DNA of 64,000 bases from Leishmania infantum JPCM5. Taxonomy: Eukaryota > Euglenozoa > Kinetoplastea > Trypanosomatida > Trypanosomatidae. The translations under genes were made by a program, and so were the position numbers. Under the pieces are notes generated by a model. That model had not been told where the DNA came from, did not search any database, and saw only the letters and a list, made by a program, of their open reading frames with translations. The DNA is taken from NCBI RefSeq assembly GCF_000002875.2, contig NC_009416.2, forward strand, positions 69,501-133,500, given 5' to 3'. Below are positions 10,245 through 22,100 of this stretch, piece by piece. Position 1 is the stretch's first letter. Every line of letters starts with the position of its first letter.

Positions 10245-10552
10245 TGCAGATGCAGTCCGTTCTTGACAGGAGTGCGGCTGCGCAGAGGTCATCCGTCACG
10301 AAAAGGGGAAGGGTGTGAGGTGTCCCTGGTGCCCGGGCCGAGACCGTTGGGAAAAGCACATCAACGCACAGTCGCACATACGCAGCGCGCGTCAAAAAAA
10401 AAAACACGGACGCACGCACGCCCCTCCTTTCTATTCTCTATGCCGGCCTACGCAAAAGGCGCAAAAGAGTAAAAGAAGGCCGCGTCGCTGTCATGGGCGC
10501 ACGGGTGCACTTCTCGGTCCCTCTGCCTTGTGTGTGCGCGTCTACCACTTCA

Positions 10553-13500
10553 TTACCGAAACAGCGCGCGATTAGTCTGTAGTCGCTGTCCAGCGGCGTC
10601 TTCTGCCTTGCCTGTGAGAGCGTCACTGGTCAGCTCACCAGTGGTGTCATCGCGCACCTCTCCGCACGCATCGGTCGGAGAGCGCCGGTCTCCTTGCTTG
10701 GCGGAGAGACAATCAACTACATGATTCGTGCGGTCGCCAGCAACGGCCTTTGCACTTGTGTTTACCGCCATCAGGTGGGTCGCTGCAGAAGCTCTCTGCT
10801 CCAGCATGCGATCAAAGAGCTGCTGCGCGCTGTTCGGCACAGACCCCTCCGATTCGTGCGCGGGCGATGAAAATGGTGAGTGTCTACTGCTCGCACGCAT
10901 ATCCAGGCGTGCAGCTGGCAAAGGTGTCTGCACTGCGCTCGCATCGCCGTCATCGGCGCCGCCGCGACTGGCCCGACTGTGGAGGCTGGGAGCCTTCTCG
11001 AAAGCCGTCTGCACAACGGTGTCCATAGCGTGCGTCGCCTCCTCCCCACCAGGAGACAGCATAGGAGGCGGTAGCGACCGCTGCCACTGGTGCTGCAGCC
11101 GCTGAAGCGCCACCTGCTTCTGCCGAATTGCGGCCGCGGCATCCAGCAGCTCCGACAGTGAAAGAGAGCTCAAATCCCGAGCCGCCTCCGGAGACGGCGC
11201 GCGGTTCTTCGCGTCTGTCTCCGCAGCGTAGCCCACGACAGGGTCGCCACCGTCGCCGCTTGTCGGGGAGCCACGCCGCTGCGATGGCGATGCCTGGCGG
11301 CTGCGGCCACGCGATTCGTCAAAGCTGCCGCTGTAAGGCAGCCGCAAGGACGCTTGGCGAAGCTGCTGCTGCTGTGCCAGGGGGAGGTGTGCCAAATACT
11401 GGTCTGCCACCTCGCGAAGTTCAGGGGTGCCCCCGTCCCCATACAGTTCAAAGTAATCGTGCTCCTCCTCGGCAGCAGTGTGCGTTGACGGACGCTGATC
11501 GGGCGAGCGGCGAGGGCTGCAGCGATGCATCTCCGCCTTGAAGGGCGCCGGTGAGTAGGCAAGTGGGTCCTTGTTCTCCTGCTCAGCCATTCGTTTGCGA
11601 ACTGCAGCCTCACGCAGCACCTCGCTGCGTAGCTTCTTCCGCTGCCCAGACGGGCCGCTGCTTTGGTACTCGACAGCGAGGGTACCAGACCGAGCTGCAC
11701 GCTGACGCAGCTGACGCTCACGGCGCTCCAGCTCCTTCTCCCGAGCCGCGATCCGCTCCATGGCCGCCTTCTCGCGCGCCGCCACCTCGCGAGACTGCAT
11801 AGCCGTGACGCCGTAGGTCACTTCCTTCTGCCGCTTATCCAGCCGATGCTTCGCCCGCCCCACACTCGCCTCGAGGTGTTCCTTTTCCTGCCGCAACCGG
11901 CCGATCTCCTTCCACTGGTCTGCCACAAGCGTGCGGTCTTGCCTGAGCTGCTGCTGCAGTGCTTCAGTGTGCGCCTGGATGTCGCGGCACCGCTCGTTGC
12001 TTGCCAGCACCGCCTCCTGCAGCTCTTTGGCTTCCTGGCATAGAGACTCGTACAGCGCCCCCTCCCCCGGCGTCAGGCCAGACGGCGCATACCAATCTTC
12101 TCCCGACATAAACGGGACAGCGTCGCTGCTGCCAGAAACAGCCGTGCCCTCTTCTGCAGATACAGAAGAGGCGCTCATCGTCGAATGGCAAGACGAGGTG
12201 TGTGTGGTGGCCGCCGGCGCCGCTACCGAGCAGGAGCAACTCGGGCGGAGGGCGGCCAGCGCCGCTTGGAATTGGCCTGGTCGCACCACGGCAGCAGCTG
12301 CAGCAGAGGCATCAGCGACGCCGACACCTACCGGGGGTTCGGCCGCTTCCGACGCCTCCGTGCCGACCACGATACGCGATTGCAGCTCCGGTGCGACACA
12401 GTGTGCGGCGCCGCCTAGCCCACGCTGAACCGGCACCGTCAACGCCGCCGGCGCGCTTGGGTGGAGCGGTGGGGGCGCTCTCATTGGCAACAGGCAAGAG
12501 GAGGAGGCTCGCTGTGGTCGCGGGTCTCCCAGCAGCAGGCGGCACAAAGACGATAGCAGGAGTTGCTCGCATCGCTCCACGCGGAAAACCCGGTCCAAGG
12601 TGCGAAGGGAGGGAACAACTTGGCGCAGAAGGCATGCGTACGCCAGGGTCGAGATCCACGTCGCGCCGTCGGGTAGGGCGTTGCTCATGTCTGGCTCCTC
12701 TCTCAAGATGGCAGCGGCAGCGATCTGCTCCAGGTCGTCGAGTTGCGCCACCGACTGCAAGCCCGCGATGGCAGACGTCGCAGTTCCACCCTCATGCGTC
12801 ACCTCGGTCAGCGCAGCGGCCAGCGCGTTTTGCTCGCCATCAACGCGCATGTTCACGATAGCGTGGGTGAGCTGTAGCAACGCAGACGGTGCGGCGCGAA
12901 GGATGATGAGAGAAACCGGCGACGGGTGGAGCTGCAGGTCCCACTGCACAGCAGCGCCGTGCCCGTTTACGGATGAAATGCCCTGAAGGTCCTCGATCCC
13001 AGTGCCAGCCAAGCTCACCGAGCATGACGGCGTATCAGTCGACTGCGATGCTGCAGCTGCCGCCGCCGCCGCCTTCGCACTCGCCCCGGTGCATGGTGGA
13101 ATCGAGAGAAAGAAGCAGTTCAGGGAGGCCAGACCTCCGTTGTAGGAAAGGTCGACGGAGGAGAGTGTCGTCGGGGCTGTCGCGGTGATGGAGTGCTCGA
13201 GCAATGCCGCCTGAAGAGCATTGTGCCCGTCCTGCATCTCATCGCTCTCGCGGAGGCTTACATCAAAGGCGTTGTGCGACAGCTTGAGCTCCCGCAGCTG
13301 CGGAAACCGCTGAGCAGAAAAGAAGAGAGGCAGCGCGAAGGGCACGCGGTGGCGCAGCAGCCGAGCGAGAGACACGGTCGCATCGGAGACTGAGGGCTTT
13401 ACCTCCAGCACATCCGCAGCAGCGTGCCGCTCCGGAGCGGCTGCGCACTCGCAGCTGCACTCGAGAAAGCTGTGCAGGTTGTTAAAGGCGACATCGATCA

Positions 13501-13813
13501 CCTGCAGCGTGGTGGGAAGGCAGCGAATCCACGATGCCACGCCGTCGCAGCAGCGTGAAGCGACAGCATGATCGCGCAGACAGGTCTGCCGAAGACGGTG
13601 GTATGGGGTACTGAGTCGGCCCAGTTGATTGTGGGAAAGCCGCAGTTCGACGAGGTTCACGAAGACGGCATTGAGTCCACTGATACAGTCAATGCGGTTA
13701 TGGTCAGCCAGCAAAACAGCGACGGCGCTGGCGACCGTTGCCTCCTCCTTGTTCGCCCCCTGGGCATCGAAGCAGAGACGAGCGATTCCACGGTCGCGCA
13801 AGTCAATGTCCAT
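10553..13813 (-). CDS. Leucine-rich-repeat and coiled-coil protein
   Basis: 1086 residues. The N-terminal third carries spaced leucine-rich repeats of the SDS22 kind (VNLVELRLSHNQLGRLS, LQVIDVAFNNLHSFLE, PQLRELKLSHNAFDVSL, TTLSSVDLSYNGGLASLN). An LRR-cap-like segment follows near 400-430 (SLRTLDRVFRVERCEQLL). A long charged coiled coil occupies about 578-700 (LHR/KEKEHLEASVGRAKHRLDKR style heptads). The rest is Ser/Pro/Ala-rich and probably disordered. Proteins with this plan are frequent at centrosomes, basal bodies and axonemes, but I do not recognise a specific orthologue. The start is the first ATG, at 13813 (MDIDLRDRGIARLCF), which begins directly with the fold; the frame is open upstream only from a GTG. 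Confidence 0.88.
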   Translation of the reverse strand: MDIDLRDRGIARLCFDAQGANKEEATVASAVAVLLADHNRIDCISGLNAVFVNLVELRLSHNQLGRLSTPYHRLRQTCLRDHAVASRCCDGVASWIRCLPTTLQVIDVAFNNLHSFLECSCECAAAPERHAAADVLEVKPSVSDATVSLARLLRHRVPFALPLFFSAQRFPQLRELKLSHNAFDVSLRESDEMQDGHNALQAALLEHSITATAPTTLSSVDLSYNGGLASLNCFFLSIPPCTGASAKAAAAAAAASQSTDTPSCSVSLAGTGIEDLQGISSVNGHGAAVQWDLQLHPSPVSLIILRAAPSALLQLTHAIVNMRVDGEQNALAAALTEVTHEGGTATSAIAGLQSVAQLDDLEQIAAAAILREEPDMSNALPDGATWISTLAYACLLRQVVPSLRTLDRVFRVERCEQLLLSSLCRLLLGDPRPQRASSSCLLPMRAPPPLHPSAPAALTVPVQRGLGGAAHCVAPELQSRIVVGTEASEAAEPPVGVGVADASAAAAAVVRPGQFQAALAALRPSCSCSVAAPAATTHTSSCHSTMSASSVSAEEGTAVSGSSDAVPFMSGEDWYAPSGLTPGEGALYESLCQEAKELQEAVLASNERCRDIQAHTEALQQQLRQDRTLVADQWKEIGRLRQEKEHLEASVGRAKHRLDKRQKEVTYGVTAMQSREVAAREKAAMERIAAREKELERRERQLRQRAARSGTLAVEYQSSGPSGQRKKLRSEVLREAAVRKRMAEQENKDPLAYSPAPFKAEMHRCSPRRSPDQRPSTHTAAEEEHDYFELYGDGGTPELREVADQYLAHLPLAQQQQLRQASLRLPYSGSFDESRGRSRQASPSQRRGSPTSGDGGDPVVGYAAETDAKNRAPSPEAARDLSSLSLSELLDAAAAIRQKQVALQRLQHQWQRSLPPPMLSPGGEEATHAMDTVVQTAFEKAPSLHSRASRGGADDGDASAVQTPLPAARLDMRASSRHSPFSSPAHESEGSVPNSAQQLFDRMLEQRASAATHLMAVNTSAKAVAGDRTNHVVDCLSAKQGDRRSPTDACGEVRDDTTGELTSDALTGKAEDAAGQRLQTNRALFR

Positions 13814-16129
13814 CTGAGGCGCCCGCGTCGAATAGTCTCGTACAGTCTGGCGCTGTGGTGCCACTTACACAAGAGCAAATAATAAAAAAATGACGCTCGT
13901 CGTGGACCACACTCTGCCACACGGGCAGCACGCAGGAGGACGAGTAGGGCAACAGCGGCAGTGACTTCTATGAAATACTCGTCTGACGGGTGGGAGACGC
14001 GTGGGGTCCGCGTGTCCGTCTATGCATCTATCGGGATATTACGTCGGCAGGAAGTGCAGATCCTCTATGGAGGGCAGCTGCACACATCGCGAGATGTCAA
14101 GGAGAGACAGAAATGAGAACGAGGACGAAATGAGGGTGTCAAGCGGAGAAGCGACGGCGGCGTTTAAGCGAGGGAGGGAAAGAAAAAAAAAGGGGCGTGA
14201 GGTGAGAGGGTGAGAGACGATACCCAATCCACGTACTTTGGGTATGTCTTCTGTCAAGTATGGTGGCATGAGAGGTGTTCGCAACAACAACACCTTGGTG
14301 GGCCACTGGCGACGAGGCATCATCGGCGAAGTGCCGGCCCCAGTCGATCGGCCTTTCCTACAAAGGTAAGTGCATCTGAAAGCGCTCCGCCGGGCTAAGC
14401 TGCCCGCTGCACCATCATCTCGACTGGCGCCACGCATTCGAACATGTTGTTGGGTGTTTGCGCATATGACCCTGTGTGTGGAAGGAAAGGGGGGTGCCCT
14501 TTACCCATTACGGTAGTGTCTTGTACACATTGAACGCGGTCTGACCATCTCCACTCCGCCAGCGCATGCACACGCGAAAAGGTGCGTCACAGGAGAGAGA
14601 ACAGTAACAACGGACACGGAAACAAGGAAGAATAAACAGGAGAAATTCAAGGATGAAAAAATGGACGTCTATCAGCTCTCTCTCTCTCATCCACGGAATG
14701 AAGATGCTTTCCGCGCAGGCGCTGAACAGGAAAAGATGTGTGTGTGTATATATGTGTGTGTCTACAGAGGAAGGGAAACACACACCAACGGACATCCTCA
14801 GCGCACCACGCCACAAATCAAAGAACAGCTAGAGGGAGAGAAACAGCAAGCATCGAAAAGAGCCGCTCATCTCTAGTCATGCCACGAGCACCGAGCCCAC
14901 ACAACCAAACTTGAAACGCGCACACACCAAAAAAGAAATACGCCACCCGACTCAAAACGACAAAAAGAGCAAAAAAAAAGAAGAGGGCTTTGCTCTTCAC
15001 TACTCGTCCGTCTCTCTGCCACTCCAACACAAGGCAAGCTCCGCTCCACCCACGGCCTGTCACAGTCCCACCCCGCGTCGCGCGAAGAAGCGGCAGGCAC
15101 GCGGTGCAGCAGTGCGCCGACTCAGCTATCTGAGCACGGCCACCTGCCCTCGAGCTCTACCCCACCCACCCGCCGCCTCGCCGGCCGCCAGCTCGTGCCT
15201 CCCTCCCTTCTCGGAATGGGCGCGGGCGCCGCTGCCCCCGCCCTCCCCCCGCCCGCACACCAGTGGGCGGTGTAGGGGCCCGGGCGGGTTACTCTCGAGA
15301 CGCGGTGACACGCTGCCGAATCATGTGGATGGCACACGCGTGTTCACTGTCGCCGGTCGCCCCGACGCAACGCCCAGCCAGGACCCGACCAACTACATCA
15401 GCAGCGATACGTCGCTCGGACCTCCAGCACGGCGCCGGCGCCGGCGACCCTGTCACCACCACAGGTGGTTCGGCACTTGGCCAGCGATAGGGTGGCCTCC
15501 CGGCTTCTCCAGAGAGAGAGAGGGCGGGGGTACTGGGCCCTGCGGCACCACGCATGGAGTTATCCTCCCCCACTCCCCCGCCATCCGGGTACCGAAGAAG
15601 CACCAGAGAAAAAGAGAGGTGAACAACAGTGATGGAGCCACACGCGCACGTCGTGAGCTTCGCCATTCGACGCCACGTCACTCACACAAACACACACAAA
15701 AAAAGAAGAGAACGAACAGGAAACAATGGCAGGCGCTGCGGATGATACCCCGCCCAGTTCCTCAGCCAACCCCCGCCTCCGGCCCGCAATACCCCCCTCC
15801 GCCTTATATGCGGTCAACGGTGCACGAAACGCACGCAAACGGATGGGGAGAAGAAAGCGACCCAGAGAGACGTCGAAGCAGTGCCGGCGCACTGCGATAT
15901 CGAGTGATGAAGTAAAGAAGGGCGGGGTGATGGAGCAAGAGACACACACGTCGCACAGCAACAAAAAAGAGTGTGAAAAGAGGGACAACACATCAACGTA
16001 ATCAGAGCACAAGTATGCCTTAACACTCACACGCACAAAAACTTCGCCGTGGCACATGACGTGAACGCTGGGAAAAGTGAGTGCATGCTGAGAAGCACTT
16101 GGCTCAGCCGCGCACGCGGGCCAACGGTA
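13814..16129. other. Intergenic region between the pseudokinase gene and the LRR/coiled-coil gene
   Basis: About 2.3 kb with the second copy of the interspersed repeat (15004-15569). The rest is A-rich and purine-rich plus-strand sequence, i.e. pyrimidine-rich on the transcribed strand (for example near 14150-14210 and 14960-14990). There is a short TG/TA-rich run at about 14738-14762. The plus-strand open frame of 334 codons spanning the repeat is antisense to transcription and was not accepted. Confidence 0.55.
15004..15569 (+). mobile_element. Interspersed repeat copy 2 (candidate SIDER-type retroposon)
   Basis: About 565 bp, inverted relative to copy 1 and in the same orientation as copies 3 and 4. 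It shares the longer left end with copy 1 (CTGCCACTCCAACACAAGGC onward) and the right end GCATGGAGTTATCCTCCC with copy 4. A local divergent patch at about 15119-15133 (ACTCAGCTATCTGAGC) differs from the other copies, and one GCC-rich stretch is a few bases shorter. It lies about 560 nt downstream of the pseudokinase gene's stop codon. Confidence 0.75.
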
Positions 16130-19100
16130 CTAGAACTCAAAGTAGGATGTCCGGTCGGAGGCGATCACCTCGGTGCGCGAGGCGCGGGGGTTACGGGGGG
16201 CAGGGCTCTTGCGGTTCAGGTTATTCGACCGGTAGTTGGGTATCGGTGCCCGTACCGAGTCCGCCTCGCCGTCGGACTGCACCAGCATGTAAGACTCGTC
16301 GCTGCTGCTCTCCTGAAAAGCATTCAAGCCTGAGGCGGCGTGCACGATGCTGCCGCCGTAGTGACTATGCGAGCCGTGGCGGTGCACGGGGCGCTGTGTC
16401 TGCTGGTCAATCGTCGTGCGGTAGATAACAGGGTTTTGTGGGTCAGAGAGTCTGCAGGGTTGGCCCTTCTTCTGCACGGTCGCGGCATCCAAGAACTGGT
16501 GGGGCCACGACTGCTGACTATCATACTCCTCCTGGTGCACGCGGTTGCTGCGGCGCGACGCGGGTCGTGAGCCGCGCTTCGAAGATGGCACTTCCAGCTG
16601 AGAGGGACCGGGGCCGTAGCCCTCCGCGACCCTGCCGTTGCCGTGGTACGATGAAGCAGCCTCAGCTCTGCTCTGGTGCCTGTGAGGGTGACTCCGCGCC
16701 AAGTCGTTGAGGCTGCGCTCAAACTCGCTGGAGTCGGCGTAGCGGTGCGGCTGGCGGGCGGGCGCGGCCTCTTCTCGGACACTTTCCAACGGCCCTACAG
16801 CCGCCAAAGGCGCGGCGCCGCGCTGGCTCTCTCGCCCCGTTACGGGGTGGCTGTTGTACAACGCCCCTGTTGGTAATGGCTGCACGAACGGGGCTGTGTT
16901 TGTTTGGCCAAAGACCGTCTCCGACCGCGTCACTGTCGCATCGTCAAGGAGGCTGATGCGTCCACTGCCATGAGCGTAGCGTTGTGACGGCGCCGCAGTT
17001 GTGCGTGCCGCCTTCGAGTCTACGATGTGCTCGTACTCGCGAGGGTCGCGACGACGGCCGGACGACGCCACAGAGGTGGTCTCCGCCTGCGCCGGACCTC
17101 TGTAGCGCTGCACCGGTTGCATGGGCCGGTTGCTAATGGTCACCGGGTTGGATGCGTAGTCGGAATCAACAGAGCCTCGGCGGCGGCTGACAGACTCGCC
17201 AGGGCCGTGGGTGTTCAGAGCGCCTCGTACCTCCGTCTCCAGCGCCGCAATGGACTGCCACTCTGCCGGGTTGTACATCGCCCTCAATCTTTGCCGACCC
17301 CACATCCCGGCGGCGGACGACTGCGACCGCGGCGACGGAATGGCGGAGTGCACCATCGAATTCGTGCGGCTCATGACGAGTCCCTCTGCCGGGCTGGCCT
17401 CCGACTCGTGCCATGCCGTGGAGTTGTCATTCTCGCGCACGGTGTGCTCATCGTCGAAAGTCGGCGTGGGCAACATAAGCAGCGGGGCAACACAGTTCGC
17501 CCTGCCGGAGGTGTTGTACGCGGAGCTGGTGATCATGAGAGGCATGTCTTTCCGCGGCCTCAGCAGCCCACGGTACGCACGTGTCCGATAGGTCAGCAGT
17601 GCCGCCTGAACTTTGCTCTTGCTCAGGTGCTTCTCCGCGTAGTCCGCGACGGCTGCGGAATACATGTGCGACCCGTCAAAAATCGCCGCCAGCTGCACAC
17701 CATGGAAAAAAGGGTGTGACACCAGTCGCAGCGCCGGCCCGTGCACGCTGCACAGAGTTGGGGAAAAGACGGCGTCGAGGATGGTGTCGAAAAAGTCGCG
17801 CACCTGAAAGAGCCACGGCATGTCGGCCAGGATGTTCTCCACGGACGCGTCGCTGGCCTCCTCGCCGTCGGTCTGGAAAGCGATGCCGGAGGTGTCGCTG
17901 ACCTCTTGGGCGCACTTCAGGTACATGGCAGCGAGCGAGACGCCAATCGCCTTGCCCTGCGCTCCAGGCGGCGGCGGTACGGCACGCACGACGCGACGCG
18001 CATGGCGGGGGGCAGTAGTGCCGAAGTATTGCAGTTGCTCTGCCTTGGTGACCAACCAGCTGTCCAGGGAGCGGCTTACCGACTTGAGCACTCGCTGGTG
18101 CACGTAGCGGCGCGTGCGCATCCCGATCGTTTCCGCTGCGGTGCTGGCCACGCCAGAGGCCGAGTCTGTGATCACCTTCTGCCACACATCGAGAATGTCC
18201 ACCGGAGAGAAGAACTTGGTGAGCGTTGGTGTCGGAGTGGGGATAACCGAAGTCGCTTCAGGAGCCACGAGCGCGCTGCCATCCCCGGCGAACAGCTCGA
18301 AGCAGAGAGCCAGGAATGTCCACCAGTCATCGCGCATTGTCCATGGCCGCTCCTTCTTGCCGAAGGAGTCCGATAGCATCTGTTCTAGCACGTACAGTGG
18401 CGGCAGGTACTCAAGCACACCACACTGCTGACGCTCGTAGCCCCAGGCGAGGGTGTTGACGCCGACGTCGGGCACAAAGAGCTGAATGTTACTCGACGTC
18501 ACACTCGGCGGCGGAGTCGTCTTCTTCCCTGGCTTGTCCACGTCGCTCTCCTCCTCGGCCTGCTGGATGCCATTGGTGGGATCCTCGACGCGGACGAGCA
18601 GGCGCTGCGGTGGGCACGGGCCTAGCAGCATCCCCTTGCCGTGCAGCGAGGTCACGAGAAGAAGTAGCTGGGCAGCGAGCACTCGAGCAATCTCCAGCCG
18701 CACTTCCTCACTGGCCCCCGACCCGCACTCGCTAGGGCGCAGAATGGCGTGAATAAAGTCCTTGAGCGACATAATGGTCGTTGCCCGCGTCATCTTGCTG
18801 AGCATTTCGTTGGACTCCAGCGCATCATGCTCGGTGAAGCCTTTCAAAGACTCCTCGAGCGACAGCGCCGAGACCCACGGCTCCTGGAAGATGTAGTAGC
18901 GCTGATCGTCTACCAGCACGCCGTACACACGGGAGTGGAAAGGCAGGCGAGTGGCGTACTCGATCATGATAGCCGCCTCTGCGTCCTGCTGCAGAAGGTG
19001 CTCCTCTTGCGCCTTGGCAGTTTGCCCGCCGGCCGCCGTCGCAGTGTCGGTGCGGGTAGTAGGAGCCATGCGGCCGCGGTTGCGTGGTATCACCCGCACA

Positions 19101-22100
19101 TCGAACACCTCGGACGTTCTCTGACTCACCGCCCGCCGAATCACGCCGAAGGCGGTGAGGCCGACAACCGTGTCGGCGTTGTGAAGGGTGCTACCCCCCT
19201 CAGCGTCGGCGGCCTTGGGCGGAGCGAAGGTGCTTGTGAAGATGGTGCTGCGGCGCCGTTGTCGCGTTGGCGTGCCGCCCTGCCCACTTTGAGCGCCGTC
19301 GTCCGCTCCGTTGCCGTTCGGTGCGCCATCGGTGATAACAAAGTCCTCCAGCGTGAGGGGGTCGCGGCCGTCGGCTTCAGCCCTATGAACGGCGCCGGGC
19401 GGTGCCGCCAGTGTTAGCGCCGCGAAATCCAGGCAGTTGCCGTGGAAGGTGTCCTCCTTCGGCTGCCCGGGCGTGCTCTTGCCGAGTGACGCCACCCACG
19501 GCACCATCGGCGACGTCGTAGCGCAGACGCGAAGTTTCGAGTATCCAGCGCCGGGCACGTCACCCTCCTCGCCGTCCGCGGGCTTCACATCCACAATGTC
19601 GCACTCCGTAGCCCACAGCAGTGCCTTGTAGGCCGACATGAAGGCTGATTTGGTGGAGAAGGATAGGGAGAGACCCTGCAGACGGCGGTGCAGCATCACA
19701 GTCGTCGCGCAAAACCGCGGCACCTCCGCCACGGTCTTGCCGGCAAAGATGCCGCTGGTGCGGAACGGTAGCAAGACGAGTGCCAGATCAATCGTGTACT
19801 TCTGCCGAGAGCTGATGGTCGCTGTGGTGAGGGTGAGGTACTGCACTGCGCTACCTCCCGCCTTGCCGCCGGGGCCAGATGCCTCCGGCGCCGCCGCAAA
19901 CGTGGCGCGGTCGTCCTCGCAGTTCACAATCGAAACCTGGCGGCTCTTCGTCGCCAGCAAGCGCTTCTTGTACTCCTTCAGAGTCACCGGGTCATCGATG
20001 ATGCGCGGTGTCAGCGGGAAGGAGGACGCTGGCGGTGCGACGACTTGGCCAAGCGTAAGCCCCTCCGATCCGTAGTTGACCGCTGACGGGCTAAGCAACT
20101 CCCGCGCGAAGAGCAGCAGCTCGTAGCAGCGCACGTCGAACGATTTGCCGCTGCCAGCGTGCGGGGATACGCTGAGCGCCTGCCCGCCGCAGATGCGCAA
20201 GATACGTCGTGATGCACTCATGTCCTTGCGCACAGCAGGGCGGCCGTCTTCTCGCAGAGCCTCCACCGTGCACCACAGGCCACCAAGCGTCGCCACGCTA
20301 CGCTGTTCCGAGACGCTCTTGTGGCTCGCCTCGACCGCGCTCTGCGCCTCCGACGGCGACACCGGCCCGCGGCCTGCCGACTCCAGCGGCGGGTCTACCA
20401 TCTGCTGCGTCTCCACGTTCGCCAGCTGCATGGGCTGCAGGTTCAAGTAGTGGCGGACGCCGTCTTCACGGGCGCCGCTGCTGTCGATCAAGCGACGCAG
20501 GTCATCGTCCGTATGCATCGAGTCGTAGGTAGCACACCCGCACGTGCCAGTGGTGCCCTCCGCCGGCGCCACCTGCACCGGCTGCAGCGTACGCACCACC
20601 TTCTCCGTCTCCCAGCGGCTGGTCGCGGTGCCACTGGCGCGGCGTGTCTCCGTGCACACCGCCATGCCATCATATACGTACGCGGCCCACCGATCGTCCT
20701 GCATCCTTGCCGCCTCCTCCCCGTGCTGGCGGGCCAAGTCGTCAGAATAGAAGGCAGTGGGATGAAATGCGAAGCTCCTGTGCGTGCGTCGCGAGATGCC
20801 GAGCCGCCTCTCAGGCTCAGCGCGGAGCTTCTCGCTGTCGGCATGGCGCTGTTTGGCGCCATCCTCTAAAGCGCGCCTCTTTGCAGCCAGAATGTCCTGC
20901 GCCCGCCGCGACAGCTTCAGCGGCGGGGCCGGAATCTCCTGCGCGAGTGTAGCGGCGGCATCGCCGCGACGGGGGCTGTACAGCATCCATGTCTTGCGCC
21001 CGTCTTCTGTCGTCGTCTGCCGAACCTTGTCCCGGGGCGCAGGCATCAGCTGGCCGCACTCGTCCACCGTGAGTGGTGTGGGGCCGTCGTCGAGGGCGGA
21101 GGGGGAAGGAATCTGCGGACGGCGCCTCCGGTGGGCGTTGCCATTGTCGGCGGTGCGCTGCGGTGTCGCAGCTGAGGCGCGGTCGAGCTGAAAAGATATG
21201 CTGTCGTCAGTGCAGAAATTGGGCGTGTCTGTCATCGCGCCGGCCGCCACCTCGAACTCGATCGGTGTCTCGGTAGGAACTGTGGCGGACCTCGGTGTCC
21301 CCTTGCGGTTGGACGGACGGACGACGGGATGGGGCGACTGGAGAGGGAGCAGTGGATTGGTGGCGCTGGCGTTTTTGTGGTGCGAGCGCGCTGACGGTCG
21401 CGAAGCCTCTGTACTGTGAGCCCTACGCGGCGTGCGAGGCGATATTCCTCGGCTGTCCGCACGTGTGGTGGGGATCTGCGGCGGCATCTCGCACACCCCG
21501 CTACCCGGAGTGCGGGGTCCCTCAGCAGGTGTCGCCCTGCGGCTGGCAGAGCGGCTCTCGGCTGCCTGCTGCGAACGGGGCGAAACGCGGAAAGGAGGTG
21601 GCGCCAGCTGTGTCCAGGCCGACGCCGCGGCCGCTGCAGCGCCATCTGCGCGTCCAGGTCGAATCACCTGCTCGTCTATTCGCACCACCTCCCCTGGATC
21701 GCTCGGGTGGGCCCCCTTCTTACGGCGCACCACGACTTGTCTCCGCACCACCTTCGTGCCCTTCTTCCTCCCTCCTTCGCTCGCCGCGGAAGCCCCCGAC
21801 CCACGCGGTGTGGCGCCGTCCGTGGTGGCGACGAGAAGCTGTGACGCGGTGCGCTGCGGCGGATCATCCTCATCGAAAACGACGGACCCTTCCGACTCCT
21901 CTCGTCGCGCCGGAACCTTGGCATTCGCGACCGAGGTGCGAGGTGTGTTGCGACCAGAGCCACTGCCAGGGCGGCTTCGCACCGCCGGCACCGGCCTCGC
22001 ACTCACTGAATCGTTCCGCACCGACGGGACAACGTTGGAGGGCACAAAACTAAAGTTGATGCTCTGTTGTGAGGAGGAGACCTGCTGCCCGTCATGGCGT

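Larger units (their letters stand above)
9534..10552. other. Intergenic region between the LRR/coiled-coil gene and LC8
   Basis: About 1 kb containing the LC8 5' flank and the 3' flank of the upstream LRR gene. Notable contents are the LC8 acceptor tract, a T-rich run near 9765-9775 and a pure (TG)n microsatellite at 10211-10243. No coding sequence is supported. Confidence 0.6.

Noticed and set aside
9534..10292. N-terminal extension of LC8 to a 344-residue frame
   Set aside because: The added sequence is low-complexity His/Thr/Ser/Phe-rich UTR, includes the splice tract, and the canonical LC8 N-terminus starts at 9533.
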